Below the pieces are notes generated by a model that ran no database searches, was not told where the DNA came from, and saw only the letters and a program-made list of their open reading frames with translations. Below, in pieces: positions 40,090 through 46,711 of a DNA stretch of 46,711 nucleotides (within the stretch, counting starts at the first letter, position 1; each line of letters opens with the position of its first letter). The stretch spans positions 1 through 46,711 of the forward strand of contig BMSW01000032.1 of assembly GCA_014649355.1 (NCBI GenBank), given 5' to 3'. The stretch comes from Streptomyces althioticus. Lineage in GTDB: Bacteria > Actinomycetota > Actinomycetes > Streptomycetales > Streptomycetaceae. The translations under genes and the position numbers were made by a program.

Positions 40090-40887
40090 GTGATGCGTAC
40101 CGTGAGTCCCAGGAAGCCCCACTCCCATGACGACGCCCCCGAGACGGCGCGTGACTTCGAGCGTCTGGCCGGTCTTCCCGACGGGCCGGAGCGCCGGAGG
40201 CTGCGCGACGAGCTGGTCACGGCGTGGCTGCCGATGGCCGAGCGCATCGCCGTCCGGTTCCGGGGCCGTGGAGAGGCCCTGGAGGACCTCTACCAGGTGG
40301 CGGCCCTGGGTCTGGTGAAGGCCGTCGACCACTACGACCCGGCGCGCGGCAACGCCTTCGAGGCGTACGCGGTGCCGACCGTCACCGGGGAGATCAAACG
40401 CCACTTCCGCGACCACATGTGGACGCTGCACGTGCCGCGCCGGGTGCAGGACCTGCGCAACCGGGTGCGCACCGCGGCGAAGGAGCTGTCGCAGACCACG
40501 CCGGGCCGACCGCCCACGGTCGCCGAGATCGCCGCGCACGCCCGGCTGACGGAGGACGAGGTGCGCACCGGGATGGAGGCCCTCGAGTGCTTCTCCGCGC
40601 TCTCGCTGGAGGCGGAGATGCCGGGCACCGACGGGTACGCCCTGGGCGACTCGATCGGCGGCCCGGACCCGGCGTACGACGCCGTCGTGGACCGGGTGGC
40701 GGTGCGGCCGTGCCTGGAGGCGCTGCCGGAGCGCGAGCGGCTCATCCTCTATCTGCGCTTCTTCAAGGGCATGACGCAGAGCGGCATCGCCGACCAGCTC
40801 GGCATCTCCCAGATGCATGTCTCCCGTCTGCTGAGCAGCTGCTTCGCGCAGGTGCGCGAGGAGCTGGCGTCGGCCGACGCGGGCTGA
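40090..40887 (+). CDS. RNA polymerase sigma factor, SigB/SigF family
   Basis: A 265-residue sigma-70 group 3 factor. Region 2 appears as LPMAERIAVRFRGRGEALEDLYQVAALGLVKAVDHYDP with the -10-recognition part FEAYAVPTVTGEIKRHFRD. Region 3 is RPPTVAEIAAHARLTEDEV, and region 4 is LPERERLILYLRFFKGMTQSGIADQLGISQMHVSRLL. It directs stress and developmental genes. GTG (40090) or ATG (40093) are both placed after GGGAGGTG; I take the GTG. No anti-sigma gene is adjacent. A SigB-type promoter lies 470 bp downstream of it, before the VOC gene. Its stop is 4 bp from that of the ANTAR gene. Confidence 0.94.
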   Translation: MMRTVSPRKPHSHDDAPETARDFERLAGLPDGPERRRLRDELVTAWLPMAERIAVRFRGRGEALEDLYQVAALGLVKAVDHYDPARGNAFEAYAVPTVTGEIKRHFRDHMWTLHVPRRVQDLRNRVRTAAKELSQTTPGRPPTVAEIAAHARLTEDEVRTGMEALECFSALSLEAEMPGTDGYALGDSIGGPDPAYDAVVDRVAVRPCLEALPERERLILYLRFFKGMTQSGIADQLGISQMHVSRLLSSCFAQVREELASADAG

Positions 40888-40891
40888 CCGC

Positions 40892-41212
40892 TCAGGGCTC
40901 CGGGGGGACGTCCGGGAGGCGGGTGGGGCCGAGCCGGTCGAGGGTCTCCTCGAGGACCGTGCGCACCTCGGCGGGCAGGGCGCCCGTGCGGCCCCAGACG
41001 AGGATCATGTCGGCGATGCTGCGGAGTTTGATGTTGGTCCGCTGGGACACCTCCCTCAGCACCGTCCAGCCCTGGTCGGGCGAGACCCGCCCGAGTGCGA
41101 CGATCATGCCGATGGCCTGGTCCACCACCGCGTGCGAGACGACCGCGTCCTTCAGCTGCTGGACTTCTTCCTCCAGCTGGAGGATCCGGTCCGCGCCCCC
41201 GTCCGTGGGCAT
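40892..41212 (-). CDS. ANTAR-domain RNA-binding protein
   Basis: A 106-residue protein consisting of a short coiled coil (RILQLEEEVQQLKDAVVSHA) followed by an ANTAR domain: VDQAIGMIVALGRVSPDQGWTVLREVSQRTNIKLRSIADMIL, with the conserved Ala/Gly and the Q-x-x-N-x-K-x-x-x-A helix. ANTAR domains bind paired RNA hairpins to prevent termination. No sensor domain is attached. GGAGGTGACC sits right before the ATG at 41212, which decides against the in-frame GTG two codons earlier. It converges with the sigma factor gene. Confidence 0.88.
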   Translation of the reverse strand: MPTDGGADRILQLEEEVQQLKDAVVSHAVVDQAIGMIVALGRVSPDQGWTVLREVSQRTNIKLRSIADMILVWGRTGALPAEVRTVLEETLDRLGPTRLPDVPPEP

Positions 41213-41354
41213 GGTCACCTCCGGTTCCGGTGTGCCGCTGCCGCGGCGCCTTCGCCAAGTGCTTGAGTGCCTTCACCCGGTGTCCGATCTCTCCATGGTC
41301 GCCACACGGTCCGCCCTCTGCCACCGGGGTGGACCACGGGTGGCCGGGGTCACC

Positions 41355-41378
41355 GTTTCGGGGCCGCCGCCGGGGTAC
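41355..41378 (+). promoter_or_regulatory. SigB-type promoter of the VOC gene
   Basis: GTTT (41355-41358), a 14-nt spacer and GGGTAC (41373-41378) match the consensus GTTT-N14-16-GGGTAC/T exactly. The start near 41385 leaves about 78 nt of leader before the ATG at 41463. The sigma factor gene of the same class is adjacent. Confidence 0.65.
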
Positions 41379-41462
41379 TCGGCAGGCGCCCGGGCCGGTG
41401 CCGCACGGACACTGGTGCCATCCGGGTGGCTGCCGGGCCGACGAGATCAGGACGCGACTGCT

Positions 41463-42266
41463 ATGAACCACGACATGACCTCCCCCGCCGGTGCGACGGA
41501 CGTCGTCTCGACGGACGCCGTCTACGGCGCTCCCTGCTGGGTGAGTCTGACCAGCCGCGACCTGCAGGGCACCGAGGAGTTCTACAGCGCCGTGCTCGGC
41601 TGGGAGTGGCGTCCGATGCGGCTGGGCGACCGGTTCCGCGTGGCCCTGGCGAACGGCCGGCCGGTGGCGGGGATCGCCGCCGTGGCGGGCATGTGGCAGA
41701 TGGCGGTGGCGTGGACGCCGTACTTCGCGGTGCGCAGCGCCGACGAGGCCGCCGCCCGGGTGCAGGAGCGCGGCGGGACCGCGGCGGTGGGCCCGATCTC
41801 GCTGCCGCCGGGCCGTGCCGCGCTGCTCGCCGACCGGGACGGGGCGACGTTCGGGGTGTGGGAGGGCGCGTTGTTCAGCGACTGGCCCACCTGGCGCCGG
41901 GCGCAGCTGGCGTTCATCCGGCTGCACACCCGGGACGCCTTCGACGCGGCGATCTTCTACGGCGAGGTCTTCGACTGGGCGTCCGGCGGGCCGGGCGGCT
42001 GCGAGGTGCACTACGAGGGCGACGAAGTGGTGCTGCGCAGCCAGGGCGACGTGGTGGCGCGCATCGAGTCGGGCGCGCTGGGGTCGGCCCCGGATCCGCG
42101 GATCCGGCCGCACTGGCAGGTGCACTTCACCGTGACGGACGTGGCCGCCTGCGCCCGTGCCGCCGAGGAGATGGGCGGCACGGTGCTCGCGCTGGGCCCC
42201 GAGGAGGCGGTGCTGGCCGACAACGAGGGCGCCCGTTTCACGGTCACCTCGCGCCGCGAGCACTGA
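41463..42266 (+). CDS. Two-domain VOC (glyoxalase/bleomycin-resistance fold) protein
   Basis: A 267-residue protein with two tandem vicinal-oxygen-chelate modules. The first (about 22-135) contains PCWVSLTSRDLQGTEEFYSAVLGWEWRP and DRDGATFGVWEG; the second (about 150-265) contains FIRLHTRDAFDAAIFYGEVFDWA and HFTVTDVAACARAAEEMGG. The usual metal His/Glu set is not complete in either half, so binding rather than glyoxalase activity is possible. The ATG at 41463 has an in-frame alternative at 41475. A SigB-type promoter precedes it, so general-stress control is likely. Confidence 0.88.
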   Translation: MNHDMTSPAGATDVVSTDAVYGAPCWVSLTSRDLQGTEEFYSAVLGWEWRPMRLGDRFRVALANGRPVAGIAAVAGMWQMAVAWTPYFAVRSADEAAARVQERGGTAAVGPISLPPGRAALLADRDGATFGVWEGALFSDWPTWRRAQLAFIRLHTRDAFDAAIFYGEVFDWASGGPGGCEVHYEGDEVVLRSQGDVVARIESGALGSAPDPRIRPHWQVHFTVTDVAACARAAEEMGGTVLALGPEEAVLADNEGARFTVTSRREH

Positions 42267-42287
42267 CCCCTCCCCGGGGCCGCCCGG

Positions 42288-44431
<2,144 letters not shown>

Positions 44432-44435
<4 letters not shown>

Positions 44436-44944
44436 CGGACCTCCTCCAGGAGGCCGCCCGGCGTTCGGACCCGGGCGGTGACCGTGGTGACGTTCACCTC
44501 GCGGGGCACGTCCAGGCCCTCGCTCTCGCGCGGGTCGGGCGCGGTGGGCACCAGGGGCACGCGTTCGCCGGCGCGGGCGCGCTGCGAGAACCAGATGACC
44601 TTGCTGCCGGTCTCGGTGGCGCAGCAGCCCCAGCCGTCGCTGCTGGCGGCCAGGTGCTCGAGGCAGCCTCGCAGCTCCTGGTCGGGGCGCAGCGCGCGGT
44701 CGTTGTCCGCGATCGCCGTGATCAGGTGCTGGCCGTTCCACCACATCTCGATGGAGGTGTTCTTGTCGGTGGCGTGCTCGTCGATGGCGCGGAGCAGCAT
44801 CTCGGTGCCGCCGCAGACGGGCTCCATCAGGTTGTCCAGGTCCCAGTACCGGAGGTGAGCGGCCAGTATCCGGCTGACCTGTCCCACCCTCTCCGGGCTG
44901 ACTTCCACGTCGAGGTGGTAGTAGCAGGGCACTGCGGTCTTCAT
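44432..44944 (-). CDS. Degenerate GHKL-ATPase-like protein in the glgX operon
   Basis: A 170-residue protein. Its core (GTEMLLRAIDEHATDK, IADNDRALRPDQE, DGWGCCATETGSKVIWFSQ) lines up with the anti-sigma-type HATPase: compare WGSRQADGGKTIWAEQ in the phosphatase at 32189. But the N-box Asn is replaced (E-M-L-L-R-A) and the glycine-rich lid DNGxG reads DNDRA. It is therefore probably ATP-binding deficient. The ATG at 44944 follows GAGGAG at 9 nt. Its stop overlaps the GTG of glgX. A regulatory or scaffolding role in glycogen metabolism is inference. Confidence 0.75.
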
Positions 44945-45304
44945 CGTCGTTGGCTCCTCACCGCGAAGCTCGCGCTCCTCCCGTCCGGCGGACGGGCCCC
45001 CGAACACGGAACGTGAGCGGGTGTCGCTTCTGAGTCACCTTCAGACTGAGGGGGTTGGTCCATTCGTGCAACACGAGCGCACGGGTGAGACGGAAGTGGC
45101 CGCATCTGAGCGCGCGGGAACCGTCTGACCTGCGAAGCTCACCACCGGTCGATGGTTGAAATTCCAACAAGACGTTGGGTCACTGTCCGTGCACCATGAG
45201 TGAAGACCTCGATCGCCGTTACGGGTCCGTGCACCGGTGCGCACGGCTCCGCCCGACCGTCGGGACAACGCGCACCCATCGAGCCCCGGAAAGGTGAACG
45301 GCGC
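44945..45304. promoter_or_regulatory. Divergent promoter region, glgX operon and DUF5133/glgE
   Basis: These 360 bp separate the two divergent units and hold no gene I can support. A 7-bp hairpin (CCCGTCC/GGACGGG, 44980-44996) lies in the glgX-operon leader. The stretch from 45010 to 45200 is richer in A+T and contains the imperfect dyad GTTGAAATTCCAAC (45155-45168). No convincing -35/-10 pair stands out in either direction. Confidence 0.45.
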
Positions 45305-45607
45305 ATGCTGCTACCCGCAAAAGCCGAAGTTGCCCGGCAGTTGCGTCGCTATCGGGCCTGGGAGCGCGTGATGCTGGCCGCCCCCGCCGACCACACGGTG
45401 CGGGCGACCTTCGAGGACTCCGGCTACACCCTGTGCGTGCTGATGGGGAAGCGCTGTGCACGGGAGGCGGCCGACGCCGCGGAACGGTACCTGCGCACCA
45501 CGCTCGTCACCTACCTGCAGGAACAGAACGACCGGCCGCGTCCGGCCGCCACGGTCCGGCGCGGCCCGCCCGCCGTCGAGCGGCGCTCCCCGGCGGGAAG
45601 GCCATGA
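45305..45607 (+). CDS. DUF5133-type small protein
   Basis: A 100-residue protein with the pattern of streptomycete DUF5133: MLLPAKAEVARQLRRYRAWE at the N terminus, then ATFEDSGYTLCVLMGKRCAREAADAAERYL. It is a small, soluble, mainly helical protein with an Arg/Pro-rich tail. The ATG at 45305 follows AAAGGTGA; frame upstream is non-coding. It is 73 bp before glgE on the same strand. The family's function is unknown. Confidence 0.8.
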   Translation: MLLPAKAEVARQLRRYRAWERVMLAAPADHTVRATFEDSGYTLCVLMGKRCAREAADAAERYLRTTLVTYLQEQNDRPRPAATVRRGPPAVERRSPAGRP

Positions 45608-45680
45608 CCTTCCCGCCTCCATGTGGTCCCCCGCCCGGGCGTCTGCCCGGGCATCACGAGCGGCGGAGGTGCACAGGCCC

Positions 45681-46711
45681 ATGAAGACGACCCCGACCAT
45701 CGGTCGTGTCCCGGTACGGGACGTCCGGCCGTGCGTCGACCGCGGCAGGCGGCCGGCGAAGGCCGTCGTCGGCGAGGCGTTCGAGGTGACGGCGAGCGTG
45801 TTCCGTGAGGGGCACGACGCGGTGGCGGCCAACGTGGTGCTGAAGGATCCGGAGGGGCGTCCGGGTCCGTTCACGCCGATGCGGGAGCTGGCGCCGGGCA
45901 CGGACCGGTGGGGCGCGGAGGTGGTCGCGGACGCGCCCGGACACTGGACCTACCGCGTCGAGGCGTGGGGCGACCCCGTGACGACCTGGCGGCACGTCGC
46001 CACCGTCAAGGTTCCGGCGGGCATCGACACCGGGCTGGTCCTGGAGGAGGGCGCCGACCTCTTCGCGCGCGCCGCGGCCGGGGTGCCGCGCGACGCCGGA
46101 CAGCACGTGATCCTGGAAGCGGCCGCGACCCTGCGCGACGACACCCTCCCCTGCGCCACCCGGCTGGCGGCGGCGTTGACACCCGAGGTGGACGCGGTGC
46201 TGGCGCGGCATCCGCTGCGGGAGCTGGTCACCAGCAGCGAGCCGCTGCCCCTGCTGGTGGAGCGGGAACGGGCGCTGTTCGGGTCCTGGTACGAGTTCTT
46301 CCCCCGCTCCGAGGGCACGCCCGAGCAGCCCCACGGCACCTTCGACACGGCCGCGCGCCGGCTCCCGGCGATCGCGGCGATGGGCTTCGACGTCGTCTAC
46401 CTGCCCCCGATCCACCCGATCGGCACCACCTTCCGCAAGGGCCCCAACAACACCCTGGACGCCGGTCCGGACGACGTGGGTGTGCCGTGGGCGATCGGCT
46501 CCCCCGAGGGCGGCCACGACGCCGTCCACCCCCAGCTGGGCACGCTGGAGGACTTCACCCGGTTCGTGGACCGCGCCCGGGACCTGGGCATGGAGGTCGC
46601 CCTCGACTTCGCCCTGCAGTGCTCCCCCGACCACCCCTGGGTGCACAAGCACCCCGAGTGGTTCCACCACCGCCCCGACGGCTCCATCGCCTACGCCGAG
46701 AACCCGCCGAA
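45681..46711 (+). CDS. glgE: GlgE, alpha-1,4-glucan:maltose-1-phosphate maltosyltransferase (partial)
   Basis: The first 343 codons are present; the gene runs off the right edge. The N-terminal beta-sandwich (GEAFEVTASVFREGHDAVAAN, TDRWGAEVVADAPGHWTYRVEAW) and helical insert are followed by the dimer/barrel start SWYEFFPRSEG, GFDVVYLPPIHPIG and TFRKGPNNTLDAGPDDVG, which are specific to GlgE. The later catalytic Asp/Glu lie outside the window. It transfers maltosyl units from maltose 1-phosphate to linear glucan. GGAGG stands about 12 nt before the ATG. Confidence 0.95.
   Translation, partial: MKTTPTIGRVPVRDVRPCVDRGRRPAKAVVGEAFEVTASVFREGHDAVAANVVLKDPEGRPGPFTPMRELAPGTDRWGAEVVADAPGHWTYRVEAWGDPVTTWRHVATVKVPAGIDTGLVLEEGADLFARAAAGVPRDAGQHVILEAAATLRDDTLPCATRLAAALTPEVDAVLARHPLRELVTSSEPLPLLVERERALFGSWYEFFPRSEGTPEQPHGTFDTAARRLPAIAAMGFDVVYLPPIHPIGTTFRKGPNNTLDAGPDDVGVPWAIGSPEGGHDAVHPQLGTLEDFTRFVDRARDLGMEVALDFALQCSPDHPWVHKHPEWFHHRPDGSIAYAENPP

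Noticed and set aside
45155..45168. GTTGAAATTCCAAC dyad as a defined operator
   Set aside because: Imperfect inverted repeat in an A+T-rich patch without a placed promoter; mentioned only in the region entry.

Overview
This window is a very G+C-rich chromosomal stretch that looks like a Streptomyces or a close actinomycete relative. The grounds are the third-position G/C bias in every gene, frequent GTG starts, ATGA/GTGA overlaps inside operons, and actinomycete signature families: a streptogrisin-type protease with its own chitin-binding domain, a PAS-GAF-SpoIIE-HATPase phosphatase, a SigB/SigF-type sigma factor, an ANTAR protein, a DUF5133-type protein and GlgE. I see no rRNA or tRNA gene, CRISPR array or insertion sequence. 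About 45 protein genes are supported.

Layout. 1-247: tandem G+C-rich repeat. 248-1958: nucleotidyltransferase-like protein, BON-like small protein and metallophosphoesterase, ending in a clear hairpin terminator. 2172-5370: two secreted enzymes, a Tat-exported PhoD phosphatase and a streptogrisin C-like protease, closed by a 19-bp perfect-stem hairpin. 5437-9327 (minus): a tight five-gene operon with a 62-residue peptide, a 230-aa unknown, two paralogous unknowns and a beta-lactamase-fold serine hydrolase; it is organised like a peptide natural product locus but has no maturase I recognise. A CYP152-type P450 lies just upstream on the same strand. 11589-18897 (plus): sugar cluster with NAD-epimerase, carbamoyltransferase, two glycosyltransferases, GmhA-like isomerase and bifunctional HldE, i.e. 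an ADP-heptose-type pathway in a Gram-positive organism. 18898-19165: repeats and hairpins between convergent genes. 19166-26377: MFS exporter, DoxX-like protein, small unknown, fructosamine-kinase-like protein, catalase and PucR-type regulator. 26538-31505: YciO/Sua5-like protein, dienelactone hydrolase, second metallophosphoesterase, TauD-type dioxygenase, aldo/keto reductase.

31565-37165 holds a split LigD-like repair pair (phosphoesterase domain protein and ATP-dependent DNA ligase) around a large signalling phosphatase, a Bcp-type peroxiredoxin/DoxX operon and a MarR regulator. 37310-39638: NPP1-type necrosis-inducing-like secreted protein, an isolated HemC and an unknown protein with a good housekeeping promoter. 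40090-42266: SigB-type sigma factor, ANTAR protein and a two-domain VOC protein preceded by a textbook SigB-type promoter. 42288-46711: glycogen metabolism, with GlgX and a degenerate GHKL-fold protein on the minus strand and, divergently, a DUF5133-type protein and GlgE running off the right edge.

Regulatory reading: at least five genes appear leaderless, with a -10-like hexamer exactly 6 nt before the start codon. Dyad operators sit on the marR promoter and on the doxX-bcp promoter. Convergent pairs are often closed by hairpins, two of which contain both stop codons. The strongest candidate for an undescribed system is the 5437-9327 peptide operon.
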